From positions 1 to 64,000 of the forward strand of contig NZ_JOJM01000042.1 in the NCBI RefSeq assembly GCF_000720325.1: a DNA stretch of 64,000 nucleotides, given 5' to 3'. Positions 44,287 through 53,471 of the stretch are shown in pieces. Made by a program: the position numbers and the translations under genes. The notes beneath the pieces are model-generated. The model ran no database searches and was not told where the DNA came from. It saw only the letters and a program-made list of their open reading frames with translations. Position 1 is the stretch's first letter; every line of letters starts with the position of its first letter. Source of the stretch: Streptomyces sp. NRRL B-1347. Its GTDB lineage: Bacteria > Actinomycetota > Actinomycetes > Streptomycetales > Streptomycetaceae.

Positions 44287-44487
44287 GGAATCGGCTCCTT
44301 TGAGCGGATGATGACTGTTTGGCCGACCTGACGGCCTCCGTCATCGTGCTGACGCGACCGGCGTACGTCAAGCGACCGCGCACGCCGAAAGTCCGGCTGG
44401 CCAGTACGAATGCGACACTTGCGCGGCGGCTGGTCCGGCTGTGACCGCCGCGGAGCACGGTGAGGCACAGGCTGTGGGAGGCAACGG

Positions 44488-45354
44488 ATGGACGAGGCAC
44501 GGGCACGGAAGGTCCTGGGCGGCGCGGGGCTCGCGGCGCGCCCCGAAGCGGGCGCCGAGCTCCTCGCCCTCGGTGAGAACGCGGTGTTCGCCGTGGGCGG
44601 CCTGGTGGTCAAGGTCGGCCGGGACGCGCCCGAGCTGCTCGACCGGGCGCGGCGCGAACTCGCCGTCGCCGCGTGGCTGCGGGACGCCGGGGTGCCCGCC
44701 GTACGGGCCGCCGAGGACGAGCCGCGGCTCGTCGAGGGCCACCCGGTGACGGTCTGGCACCGCCTGCCCGCGGCGGTGCGGCCCGCGCGCCCCGGTGACC
44801 TGGCCGCACTCCTGCGGCTCGTGCACGCCCTGCCCGCGCCCCCCTTCGAGCTGCCGCGGCGCGAGCTGCTCGGGGGTGTGGAGCGGTGGCTGCGGCTCGC
44901 CGGGGACGCGATCGACCCCGCCGACGCGGACTACCTCCGGGAGCGCAGGGACGGGTTCGCGGCGGCGGCCGCCGCGCTCGTGCCCCGGCTCGCGCCGGGG
45001 CCGATCCACGGGGACGCGCTGCCGCGCAACGTCCTGGTGGGCCCGGAGGGGCCCGTCCTGGTCGACCTGGAGACCTTCTCCTCGGACTTCCGCGAGCACG
45101 ATCTGGTCGTCATGGCGCTGTCCCGCGACCGGTACGGGCTCGGGGACGACGCGTACGACGAGTTCACCCGGGAGTACGGGTGGGACGTGCGGGAGTGGGA
45201 GGGGTGCGGGGTGCTGCGCGGGGCACGGGAGACCGCGAGCTGTGCCTGGGTGGCTCAGCACGCGCCCGCCAACGAGCGGGCGTTGGCCGAATTCCGCCGC
45301 CGCGTGGCCTCGCTTCGCGAGGGCGACACCGAGGTCCGCTGGCACCCGTTCTAA
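44488..45354 (+). CDS. Aminoglycoside phosphotransferase-fold kinase
   Basis: Encodes 288 residues. The Brenner motif HGDALPRNVL (catalytic Asp) and the metal site VDLETFSSDFREHDLVVMAL are clear, as is the N-lobe ELLALGENAVFAVGGLVVKV. It is an APH-like small-molecule kinase; its substrate need not be an antibiotic. It is divergent from the sugar importer across a 201-bp gap in which I saw only weak dyads. Confidence 0.87.
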   Translation: MDEARARKVLGGAGLAARPEAGAELLALGENAVFAVGGLVVKVGRDAPELLDRARRELAVAAWLRDAGVPAVRAAEDEPRLVEGHPVTVWHRLPAAVRPARPGDLAALLRLVHALPAPPFELPRRELLGGVERWLRLAGDAIDPADADYLRERRDGFAAAAAALVPRLAPGPIHGDALPRNVLVGPEGPVLVDLETFSSDFREHDLVVMALSRDRYGLGDDAYDEFTREYGWDVREWEGCGVLRGARETASCAWVAQHAPANERALAEFRRRVASLREGDTEVRWHPF

Positions 45355-45419
45355 ACCCTCGCGGGTGCGCCCCGCTGTGTCCATCAGCACGCTCCGCGCG
45401 CGGGCGCCCCTTCCCGCTC

Positions 45420-45477
45420 CTGGGGCGCCGCCCCAGACCCCGCTCCTCAAACGCCGGAGAGGCTGGAGGTTTCAGCC
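45420..45477. terminator. Bidirectional terminator in a dispersed Streptomyces repeat
   Basis: The hairpin CTGGGGC-GCC-GCCCCAG (45420-45436) and a second GGCTG...CAGCC stem (45461-45477) surround CTCCTCAAACGCCGGAGAGG. This arrangement recurs between convergent genes in many streptomycetes. Here it separates the phosphotransferase and the exonuclease. Confidence 0.65.
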
Positions 45478-45480
45478 CCG

Positions 45481-46200
45481 CTAGGGCACGCGGGCCGGCT
45501 CTCGGAGGGGCCAGGTGCCGTCGACCACTGCCGTGGGGTCGCCCTTGCGGCGGAGGAAGGATTGGAAGTCCGCGGCCCACTCCGCGTACCACTCCACCTG
45601 GCGTCGGTGCAGCTCCGCCGGGCCGAGGTCGGCGACCTTGGCGTGGCGGTCGGCTATCGCGCGGGCGAGCCGCGCCGCGGCGAGGGCGTCGGACGAGGCG
45701 TCGTGGGCGGACTCCAGGACCACGCCGTACTCCCGGCAGACCGCTTCCAGATTGCGCTTGCCACGGCGGTAGCGGTCCACCGAGCGGTCGATGGCGTACG
45801 GGTCGATCACTGGCGCGGGGTCGGCCCCGCCGAGCCGGTCCCGCAGGGAGGCGAGCCCGTGCCGGCGCAGCTCGGCGGCCAGCAGGGTGAGGTCGAACGC
45901 CGCGTTGTACGCGACGACCGGGACGCCCGAGCGCCAGGCGGAGACCAGGACCTCGGCGATCGCGTCGGCGACCTCCGCGCCGGGCCGTCCCTCGGCGGCC
46001 GCCCGCTCGTCGGTGATGCCGTGCACGGCCACCGCGTCCGGCGGTATCGGCACGCCCGGATCGGCGAGCCACTCGCGGCGGCCCAGCTCCTGCCCGGCCC
46101 TGACCTCGACCACCGCCCCCGTGACGATCCGCGCCTCGTGCGGATCCGTGCCCGTCGTCTCCAGGTCGAAGCCGATCAGCAGCTCCCGGTGCCAGCCCAT
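45481..46200 (-). CDS. DnaQ-like 3'-5' exonuclease (DEDDh type)
   Basis: Encodes 239 residues. ExoI IGFDLETTGTDPHEARIV (Asp and Glu), ExoII VAYNAAFDLTLLAAEL (Asp), ExoIII ESAHDASSDALAAARL (His and Asp). Start ATG 46200; an upstream in-frame alternative adds 17 unlikely residues. The family includes polymerase III epsilon-like proofreaders and RNase T-like enzymes; the C-terminal ~50 residues are an added helical segment. Confidence 0.92.
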   Translation of the reverse strand: MGWHRELLIGFDLETTGTDPHEARIVTGAVVEVRAGQELGRREWLADPGVPIPPDAVAVHGITDERAAAEGRPGAEVADAIAEVLVSAWRSGVPVVAYNAAFDLTLLAAELRRHGLASLRDRLGGADPAPVIDPYAIDRSVDRYRRGKRNLEAVCREYGVVLESAHDASSDALAAARLARAIADRHAKVADLGPAELHRRQVEWYAEWAADFQSFLRRKGDPTAVVDGTWPLREPARVP

Positions 46201-46303
46201 GGCCGCCCCCTTCGTCGTGGTGCGTTCCCCCAATGGCCTCCACGATCCCATGCGCCACTGACAATCAGATGGCCGGATTCCGCTACCGCGCCGGGAGGCC
46301 GCC

Positions 46304-47545
46304 CTACGACACCGGACGCGAGTCCGCCCAGGCCGTCTCGAACTCCTCCCGGTACGTCGCGAAAAGGCCGTGCTCGCCTAGGTCGTCCGCCTTGACCACC
46401 CGGCCGCCGCCGCGCAGCACCAGGACCGGCGCCTCCATGCCGCGCGTGCGCCGCAGATAGGACTGGACGACGGCGATGCCGTCCGAGCCGTCGCCGTCGA
46501 CGAGGTAGGCCGTGAAGCGCGGGGTCTCGTCGAAGACCTGGATCTCGAAGGCGCCGGGGTCCCGGAGCCGCGACCGCACGCGCCGCATGTGGAGGATGTT
46601 CGACTCGACGGCCCGGCCCAGCTCGCCCCGCTTCAGACCCAGTTCGCGCTCCCGGCGCTTGACCGCGCTGCTCGCCGGGTTCAGGAAGAGCAGCCGGACC
46701 CGGCAGCCGGACTCGGCGAGGCGCACCAGACGGCGGCCCGAGAAGTTCTGCACGAGCAGGTTGAGGCCTATGCCGATCGCGTCGACGCGCCGGGCGCCGC
46801 CGAAGAGGTCCTCCGCGGGGAACTGCCGGAGCAGCCGGACCCGGTCCGCGTGCACGCCCACGACGTCCGCGTACCGGTCGCCGACGAGCTGCTCCACGGC
46901 GTCGACCGGAAGGCGCCGCGCGGAGGGCGCGTCCGAGCCCGCGCCGAGTATCTCCAGCAGGCGCGCGGAGGCGCGCTCGGCCTGGGCCAGGACCGTCGGG
47001 GACAGGGCGCGGTTGCGCGAGACCACGTTGCGGGTGACCTCCAGCTCGTCCAGGGCCAGTTCGACCTCGCGCCGGTCGTCGAGGTAGGGCTCGAAGCACG
47101 GCCAGTGCTGGACGACCAGCTCGCGCAGTTGCGGCAGCGTGAGGAAGCTCAGGACGTTGTCGTCGGCCGGGTCCAGGAGGTAGCCCTTGCGGCGGCTCAC
47201 CTCGCGCACGGCGACGGCCCGCTGCACCCACTCCTGCCCCGCGGGTCCCGCTGCGGCGACCACCCAGTCGTCCGCGTGGACGGGTTCGTAGACGGGGCGC
47301 AGAACAGCGGCCACGACCGCGCGCAGCCGCTGTTCCACGAGGTTCAGCCAGATGTAGGCCCGCCCGGCCCGCTGGGCGCGCGTACGCACCTCGCGCCAGG
47401 CGTCGGCGTCCCAGTCCAGTTCGGGTCCGATCTGGGACACCGGTTCCATCGGCCGTGCCAACGACACCGCCGAGGGCGGGACGTCCGCGGAGCTCCCCTC
47501 GTGACCCTCGTCACCAGGGGGCAGCTCCCGCCCCTCCGAGCTCAC
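46304..47545 (-). CDS. SAV2148-family HEPN domain protein
   Basis: Encodes 413 residues from GTG 47545. The N-terminal ~45 residues are acidic and flexible. A helical region follows (WREVRTRAQRAGRAYIWLNL, VEQRLRAVVAAVLRPVYEPV, H), including R-x6-H (RPVYEPVH), which fits a loose HEPN RNase motif. The C-terminal third (VRLLFLNPASSAVKRRERE then LGLKRGEL) recalls phospholipase-D-like conflict proteins. It is strongly conserved in streptomycetes, so a housekeeping or stress role is likely. No toxin-antitoxin partner is adjacent. Confidence 0.82.
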   Translation of the reverse strand: MSSEGRELPPGDEGHEGSSADVPPSAVSLARPMEPVSQIGPELDWDADAWREVRTRAQRAGRAYIWLNLVEQRLRAVVAAVLRPVYEPVHADDWVVAAAGPAGQEWVQRAVAVREVSRRKGYLLDPADDNVLSFLTLPQLRELVVQHWPCFEPYLDDRREVELALDELEVTRNVVSRNRALSPTVLAQAERASARLLEILGAGSDAPSARRLPVDAVEQLVGDRYADVVGVHADRVRLLRQFPAEDLFGGARRVDAIGIGLNLLVQNFSGRRLVRLAESGCRVRLLFLNPASSAVKRRERELGLKRGELGRAVESNILHMRRVRSRLRDPGAFEIQVFDETPRFTAYLVDGDGSDGIAVVQSYLRRTRGMEAPVLVLRGGGRVVKADDLGEHGLFATYREEFETAWADSRPVS

Positions 47546-47654
47546 CCGTGCACCGCCTTCCGCTCCCCCGGGCTCTCCCCCAGCCAACGATCAAGGAAGG
47601 GTACTCCGGGACCGGCGGGCGGTGCAGCCGGATGGGCAGGGTCGTGCGGCAACT

Positions 47655-48971
47655 TCAGGTTCGCGGCCGTCCGTTCACACCGGACAGGTCCTGCGGAGTG
47701 AGCGGGTTCATGGCCGTCACGTCGCGCGGGGCCAGCGAGAAGCCCTGCCAGTGGACCGGCATGGGCTGCTGGTCCTCGTCCCGGGCGATGTGGTGGAAGC
47801 CGATGTTGACCCAGCTGATGGGGTGCTTCAGGGTCTCGCCGTTCGACCACTTGTCGACGCTGCCCGGGTAGCCGTTGGGGCACCCGATGTTGTTGCTCGC
47901 GTACTGCTCGCACTTCTTGTACTCGGTGAAGAACACGTCGTGCCGTGTGAACGGCCGTCCCGCGTGCTTCTGGCTGGCCCCGGGCACGAACTCGTAGCTG
48001 CGGGGGTGGCCGTCCTTGTTCTTGCCCGCCGTGCTCACCATGCGCCACCAGCGCATGTCCTGGCGGTCGCCCGCGAGCTCCTTGGTGATGGGCGTGCGGG
48101 TCGTCTTCGTGGTGGGGCTGCCCCGGCCGGCCGGCGGGGTGACCTTGGAGTCGTACTGCTCGACCTTGGACTTGGGCGAGCCGTCCAGGCCGAAGTTGAG
48201 CCGCCAGAAGACGTTGTGCGAGTGGCTCTCGGCCTTGGCCTGGTCACCCTTGCCGATGGGCCAGCCGCGGTCGTCGCCGCCGTCGAAGTCGTACGGCGAC
48301 AGGCTGCCGGTGGCGCCCACGTTGGACGTGATGGTGCCGTCCGACGAGAACCGCCACTCGGTGATGTACTCGTACCAGGAGGCCTTGTTGACGGTGTAGA
48401 CGAGCAGGTCCTTGCCCTGGGCCGCGTAGACCTTGCCGCTGCCGCCGGTGCTCGCGTCGTTGTTGAGACGGTAGGCGTGCCCCCGCGCGCGGGTGGTGGT
48501 GCACAGGCCCGGGACGTTCCCCCCGTCCGGGACCTTCACCGTCTTGATGGTGCCGCCGGGGCACTCGCTCGTCTTGAGCTTCTGCAGCCGCCTGCCGAAG
48601 TCCGTGCCCGTGACGTCGTCGAACTCGGCTTCACCGTCGTCGTAGGGCACGTGGATCTGCGCGAGGCGGGCGCTGGTGAGCACCGGGATGGGCTTGGGCT
48701 CGCTCTTGGGCTGGTAGCTGATCTTGTCGAGGATGAGCCCGGAGTACGTGTTGTAGTGCCAGCACATGCGCCAGGTCGTGCCGCCGTCGAGGGTCTGCTC
48801 GATGCGGTAGTCGGCGCTGCAGTCGGCCGCGGGCGCCTGCGGGGCGGCCTTGGGGGCCGCGGTGGCGGGGCCCGCGGTGGTTATCGCGGCTCCCAGGAGC
48901 GCGGAGACCGCAAGGGCCGTACCGGCCGCCTTGCGGGCGCGCGGGAATCTCTTGCCGTGCGAGACGTGCAT
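47655..48971 (-). CDS. Secreted copper amine oxidase, catalytic domain only
   Basis: Encodes 438 residues with a Sec signal (about 1-38). The copper ligands are H250 and H252 (SHSHNVFWRL) and H394 (FHHIARDED). The likely TPQ precursor is Y200 in WYEY, where most copper amine oxidases have NYD/NYE, so the usual Asn is replaced by Trp (W199). The base Asp is D118 or D119 after HVPYDDGEAE. It oxidises amines to aldehydes, H2O2 and ammonia outside the cell. The usual N2/N3 domains are absent and seem to be encoded by the gene upstream. Confidence 0.85.
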   Translation of the reverse strand: MHVSHGKRFPRARKAAGTALAVSALLGAAITTAGPATAAPKAAPQAPAADCSADYRIEQTLDGGTTWRMCWHYNTYSGLILDKISYQPKSEPKPIPVLTSARLAQIHVPYDDGEAEFDDVTGTDFGRRLQKLKTSECPGGTIKTVKVPDGGNVPGLCTTTRARGHAYRLNNDASTGGSGKVYAAQGKDLLVYTVNKASWYEYITEWRFSSDGTITSNVGATGSLSPYDFDGGDDRGWPIGKGDQAKAESHSHNVFWRLNFGLDGSPKSKVEQYDSKVTPPAGRGSPTTKTTRTPITKELAGDRQDMRWWRMVSTAGKNKDGHPRSYEFVPGASQKHAGRPFTRHDVFFTEYKKCEQYASNNIGCPNGYPGSVDKWSNGETLKHPISWVNIGFHHIARDEDQQPMPVHWQGFSLAPRDVTAMNPLTPQDLSGVNGRPRT

Positions 48972-49026
48972 GCGAAGAAGGCTCCTTCAGTGAGGAGGTA
49001 GACGTGTGGATGCCCTGGGCGGGCGG

Positions 49027-49821
49027 TCAGCGGAGCCGGCCCACGTGGCGGTCGCTGAGGTCGACGACGAAGGCCCGGGTGTCGATCCACGGACCGTTCT
49101 TGACCTTGGCCACGACCTGCATGCAGCGGTGCTTGCCGCAGTCCTGGAGGTCGGAGGGGACGCTGTCGAGGGTCTCCTTGCGGAAGACGAACCCGCTCAG
49201 GTCCAGGTCCCCGGGGCCTTCCAGCTTCTTGCCGGTGGCCTTCTTGTAGTCCTCCCGCAGGCCCTTGCCGTGCTCGTCGGCGATCAGCAGCTGAGCGGCC
49301 TCGTTCAGCTCCTCCTCGCTGGGCGGCGGCTGGACGTCCTGGGCCGTGTTGGTCGACTCGACCTTGCCGGTCTTCAGGTTCACCGTCTTCGCGACGACGG
49401 CGTCCTTCTTGTAGTCGTAGTAGACGATCTCGGCCCGGCGCGCCGCGTCGTCCCCGGTCGCCCCCGGCTCGTTCTCCGCGAGGTTCGTGGACAGGCGCTC
49501 CGGCCCCCTGTCGCCCTCCACGTCCCGTGCGCTGGAGCGCAGGCCGTTGCTGTCCAGGGCTATCTTCTGGGCCCGCTCGGTCTCGGCGTCGGTCAGCGGG
49601 TCGCTGCCGACCCCCTCGGAGCCCTCGTCGGGCGCGGCCTCCACCCGGCCGTCCGGTGCCACGGCGTCCTGGCGCGAGGAGCCCGCGGCCGTGCTGCGGT
49701 CGGACTCCCCCGCCCCCGCCTGGTCGGGCAGCGTGACGGCCACGAGCGCCGCGGTGGCCGCCACGGCGAGGGCACCCCCCGCCACGACCTTCCCGAGGTG
49801 ACGTCTGACTAGCTTGCGCAC
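49027..49821 (-). CDS. Probable amine oxidase subunit B (N2/N3-like domains), membrane-anchored or secreted
   Basis: Encodes 264 residues from GTG 49821 (278 from ATG 49863). A hydrophobic N-terminal helix (about 8-33) is followed by a linker and then DPLTDAETERAQKIALDSNG, which resembles the start of copper amine oxidase N2 domains. AEIVYYDYKKDAVVAKTVNL with KTGKVEST, and a second PPPSEEELNEAAQLLIAD unit, resemble N2/N3. It ends 55 bp before the catalytic-domain gene, same strand. The name is inferred from this context. Confidence 0.7.
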   Translation of the reverse strand: MRKLVRRHLGKVVAGGALAVAATAALVAVTLPDQAGAGESDRSTAAGSSRQDAVAPDGRVEAAPDEGSEGVGSDPLTDAETERAQKIALDSNGLRSSARDVEGDRGPERLSTNLAENEPGATGDDAARRAEIVYYDYKKDAVVAKTVNLKTGKVESTNTAQDVQPPPSEEELNEAAQLLIADEHGKGLREDYKKATGKKLEGPGDLDLSGFVFRKETLDSVPSDLQDCGKHRCMQVVAKVKNGPWIDTRAFVVDLSDRHVGRLR

Positions 49822-49981
49822 ATCCTCCCCCAATCTCCCCTGATGGGCCCAATTCATGGGCATGTCGAGTATGTGGTCAGTCGGTTAGACGGGCTCAACT
49901 CCTTTGTGGTTGCCCCACTTTCGAGCACACTCTGGCCAAGGCAGCCCCCACGGGAGTGACGAGCGTGGAAGAGTCGACGAC

Positions 49982-52093
49982 ATGCAGGTCTGGCCTGGGC
50001 AGGCGTATCCCCTCGGCGCCGCGTACGACGGCGCCGGTACGAACTTCGCGGTCTTCTCCGAGGCCGCGGACCGCGTCGAACTGTGCTTGCTGCACGACGA
50101 CGGCTCGGAGACGGCGGTGGAGCTCCGCGAGTCCGACGGCTTCGTGCGGCACGCGTACCTCCCCGGCGTCATGCCGGGCCAGCGGTACGGCTTCCGCGTG
50201 CACGGCCCGTACGAACCCGCGCGCGGGCAGCGCTGCAATTCGGCGAAGCTCCTCCTCGACCCGTACGCGCTCGCGGTGGGCGGCGCGGTGGACTGGGGCG
50301 AGGAGGTGTACGGCTACCGCTTCGGCGCCCCGGACAAGCGCAACGACCTGGACTCCGCGCCGCACATGATGACCTCGGTGGTGGTCAACCCGTACTTCGA
50401 CTGGGGCGACGACCGCCCGCCGCGCACGCCGTACAACGAGACCGTGATCTACGAGGCCCATGTGAAGGGCCTGACGATGCTGCACCCGGAGCTGCCGGAC
50501 GAGCTGCGCGGAACCTACGCGGCCCTCGCGCACCCGGCGGTCATCGAGCACCTGACGCGGCTCGGCGTGACCGCCCTGGAGCTGATGCCGGTCCACCAGT
50601 TCGTGAACGACCACCGGCTCGTCGACATGGACCTCAACAACTACTGGGGCTACAACACGATCGGCTTCTTCGCCCCGCACAACGCGTACGCCTCCTGGGG
50701 CGACCGGGGCGAGCAGGTCCTGGAGTTCAAGTCGGCGGTCCGCGCGCTGCACGAGGCGGGCATCGAGGTCATCCTGGACGTGGTCTACAACCACACGGCG
50801 GAGGGCAACCACCTGGGCCCGACGCTGTCCTTCCGGGGTCTCGACAACGCCTCGTACTACCGCCTCGTGGAGGACGATCCGGCGTACTACATGGACACCA
50901 CGGGCACCGGCAACTCGCTGCTCATGCGCAATCCGCACGTGCTCCAGCTGATCATGGACTCGCTGCGGTACTGGGTCACCGAGATGCACGTGGACGGCTT
51001 CCGCTTCGACCTCGCGGCGACGCTCGCGCGGCAGTTCCACGAGGTGGACCGGCTCTCCTCGTTCTTCGACCTGGTGCAGCAGGACCCGGTGGTGAGCCAG
51101 GTGAAGCTGATCGCCGAGCCCTGGGACGTCGGCGAGGGCGGCTACCAGGTGGGCAACTTCCCGCCGCTGTGGACGGAGTGGAACGGCAAGTACCGCGACA
51201 CCGTGCGGGACCTGTGGCGCGGCGAGCCGCGCACCCTCGCGGAGTTCGCCTCGCGGCTCACCGGCTCGTCGGACCTGTACCAGGGCGACGGCCGCCGTCC
51301 GCTCGCCTCGATCAACTTCGTGACCTGCCACGACGGCTTCACCCTGCACGACCTGGTGGCGTACAACGACAAGCACAACGACGCCAACGGCGAGGACAAC
51401 CAGGACGGCGAGAGCCACAACCGCTCCTGGAACTGCGGTGTCGAGGGCGACACCGACGACCCCGGCGTCCTCGCCCTGCGCGCCCGGCAGCTGCGGAACT
51501 TCCTCGCCACGCTGATGCTGTCCCAGGGCGTGCCGATGCTCAGCCACGGCGACGAGTTCGCCCGCACCCAGGGCGGCAACAACAACGCGTACTGCCAGGA
51601 CAACGAGGTCGCCTGGGTGTGCTGGCCCGAGGGCGAGAGCACCCTCCTGGAGTTCACGCGCGCGATGGCGTGGCTCAGGCGCGACCATCCGGTGTTCCGC
51701 AGGCGCCGGTTCTTCCACGGCCGTCCCGTCGAGGGCACCCACGACGAGCTGTCGGACATCTCCTGGTTCACGCCGGAGGGCGAGGAGATGGCTCAGGAGG
51801 ACTGGGGCGCGGCCCAGGCGCGGGCTCTGACGGTGTTCCTCAACGGCAACGCGATCTCCGAGCCGGGGCCGCGCGGCGAGCGGATCACCGACGACTCGTT
51901 CCTGCTGATGTTCAACGCGTCCCCGGACCCGCTGGAGTTCGTGGTGCCGGTCAACCAGGGCCAGCAGTGGCAGGTGGTGGTCGACACGGCCCGCGAGGAA
52001 GGGGTGCCGCCGGGGACGGGGGTGAAGGTGCGGGCGGGCGAGCGCGTGACGCTGACCGACCGGAGCCTCACGGTGCTGCAGCGCCCGGCGTAG
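49982..52093 (+). CDS. glgX: Glycogen debranching enzyme GlgX/TreX
   Basis: Encodes 703 residues: CBM48 N-terminal domain (about 1-110), GH13_11 barrel (about 150-560), C-terminal beta domain. Catalytic residues are D343 (FRFDLA), E379 (IAEPWD) and D451 (CHDGFTL). It removes alpha-1,6 branches from glycogen to give linear malto-oligosaccharides, the substrate of TreY and TreZ encoded downstream. ATG 49982 with GGAAGAG upstream. Its 3' end overlaps the convergent MFS gene by 26 bp. Confidence 0.95.
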   Translation: MQVWPGQAYPLGAAYDGAGTNFAVFSEAADRVELCLLHDDGSETAVELRESDGFVRHAYLPGVMPGQRYGFRVHGPYEPARGQRCNSAKLLLDPYALAVGGAVDWGEEVYGYRFGAPDKRNDLDSAPHMMTSVVVNPYFDWGDDRPPRTPYNETVIYEAHVKGLTMLHPELPDELRGTYAALAHPAVIEHLTRLGVTALELMPVHQFVNDHRLVDMDLNNYWGYNTIGFFAPHNAYASWGDRGEQVLEFKSAVRALHEAGIEVILDVVYNHTAEGNHLGPTLSFRGLDNASYYRLVEDDPAYYMDTTGTGNSLLMRNPHVLQLIMDSLRYWVTEMHVDGFRFDLAATLARQFHEVDRLSSFFDLVQQDPVVSQVKLIAEPWDVGEGGYQVGNFPPLWTEWNGKYRDTVRDLWRGEPRTLAEFASRLTGSSDLYQGDGRRPLASINFVTCHDGFTLHDLVAYNDKHNDANGEDNQDGESHNRSWNCGVEGDTDDPGVLALRARQLRNFLATLMLSQGVPMLSHGDEFARTQGGNNNAYCQDNEVAWVCWPEGESTLLEFTRAMAWLRRDHPVFRRRRFFHGRPVEGTHDELSDISWFTPEGEEMAQEDWGAAQARALTVFLNGNAISEPGPRGERITDDSFLLMFNASPDPLEFVVPVNQGQQWQVVVDTAREEGVPPGTGVKVRAGERVTLTDRSLTVLQRPA

Positions 52094-53390
52094 GCGCGTC
52101 GGCGGCGTCGGCCACGCGCGCGTGGCCGACGTGGCCGACGCGCTCGACCGCGAGCGCCTCCGGGCGGGCCGCCAGGGCGATGGCGAAGGCGACCACGGCG
52201 GCCGCGCTGCCGAGCGCGAACGCGGCGCCCGCGCCGTGGGCTTCGGCGAGCCGCCCGGCCACGGCGAGCGTGACCGCCTGGCCGCCGACGAAGGCGCTCG
52301 CCGCCCACGTCATGCCCTCGGCGAGCCGCGGCCGGGGCACGGCCCGCTCGGTCAGCGCGAAGCCGGTGACGAGGTTCGGGGCGTAGACCGCGCCGAAGAC
52401 CGTCACGACGGCGTACAGGGCCGGCAGGCTGTCCGTCCACACCAGCGGCAGCGACAGGAGCGCGGCGGCCGCCGTGGCGGCGCGCCAGCGGCCGTGCAGC
52501 CCGAAGCGGTCCGGCAGCGCGGCCATGGAAAGGCCCGCGACGGCGCTCATGACGCCCATCGCGGCATAGACCAGACCCGCGTGGCCCGGCGCGCCGAGCT
52601 CATCGGTGAGCGCCGCGATCCCGGCCCCGCAGGCGCCCAGCAGGACGCCCAGGAAGACGAGTCCGACGCGGACGACGTACACCGCGCGCGGGAGCGCGGA
52701 GTGCGCCTCCCGCGCGCGGGAGGCGGCAGCCGGGGCGGCCGCCCGTGCCGTCGGGTGCAGCGCGAAGCCGGTGCCGCAGACCGCGACCAGGAGGGCCGCG
52801 ACGGCGAACGCGTACGCCGGGTGGCCCGCGACCGCGGCGAGGCCGACCAGGGCGGGCCCGAGCACGAAGGACAGCTCGTCCATCGTGGACTCCAGGGACA
52901 GCGCGGTGTTGACGAGCCCCGGGGGCGCGTCCCCGCGGCGCAGCAGCGCCACGACGCGGGCGCGGGCCAGCGGGCCGATCCCGGGCACGCTCGCGCCCGC
53001 CAGGGCCGCGAGGACCAGCAGCACGGGCGTGGGCGGCCGCAGCAGGGCGCCGAGCGCGCAGGCGGCCACGGCGACGGCGTTGAGCGCGGCGAAGGCGAGG
53101 ACGACCGGCCGCTGCCCGCGCCGGTCGGCGAGCCGCCCGACGAACGGCCCCGCGGTCACCTGCCCCAGGGCGAGGGCGCAGGCGACGGCTCCGCCGGTCG
53201 CGAGCGACCCGCTGGTCTCGGCGACCAGGAGCACGCTGCCGAACTGGATCACGGCCACGGGCAGCCGGCCGAGGAACGAGAGCACCGGCAGCGCCGCCCC
53301 GGTGATCGCGAGCGCGTCCCCGTAGGCGTCGGCCGTGCGCCGGATCCGGCCGCGACGGCCGCCCCGCCCGTACCGCCCCTTCTCAGTCAT
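52068..53390 (-). CDS. MFS transporter (DHA-type, 12 helices)
   Basis: Encodes 440 residues with about 12 membrane helices. The family loop GPFVGRLADRRGQRPVVLAF (helix 2-3) and LARARVVALLRRGDAPPGLV are visible. It is a proton-linked drug or metabolite exporter of unknown substrate. It sits between glgX and treY on the opposite strand. It is divergent from treY across 81 bp. Confidence 0.9.
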   Translation of the reverse strand: MTEKGRYGRGGRRGRIRRTADAYGDALAITGAALPVLSFLGRLPVAVIQFGSVLLVAETSGSLATGGAVACALALGQVTAGPFVGRLADRRGQRPVVLAFAALNAVAVAACALGALLRPPTPVLLVLAALAGASVPGIGPLARARVVALLRRGDAPPGLVNTALSLESTMDELSFVLGPALVGLAAVAGHPAYAFAVAALLVAVCGTGFALHPTARAAAPAAASRAREAHSALPRAVYVVRVGLVFLGVLLGACGAGIAALTDELGAPGHAGLVYAAMGVMSAVAGLSMAALPDRFGLHGRWRAATAAAALLSLPLVWTDSLPALYAVVTVFGAVYAPNLVTGFALTERAVPRPRLAEGMTWAASAFVGGQAVTLAVAGRLAEAHGAGAAFALGSAAAVVAFAIALAARPEALAVERVGHVGHARVADAADAPTPGAAAP

Positions 53391-53471
53391 CGTCGGACGC
53401 TATCGACGCTCCTGCGAACCCGCGCATGCGTCGAAGGCACGAAAGCCGCCCAGGCGGGTACGTACGTTCGC

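Noticed and set aside
44287..44487. Possible LacI operator between the sugar importer and the phosphotransferase
   Set aside because: Only short imperfect dyads were seen and no LacI gene is adjacent.
52122..53471. Plus-strand frame open in phase with treY for 450 codons upstream
   Set aside because: It is antisense to a clear MFS transporter and has no protein-like composition. TreY homology begins at 53472.
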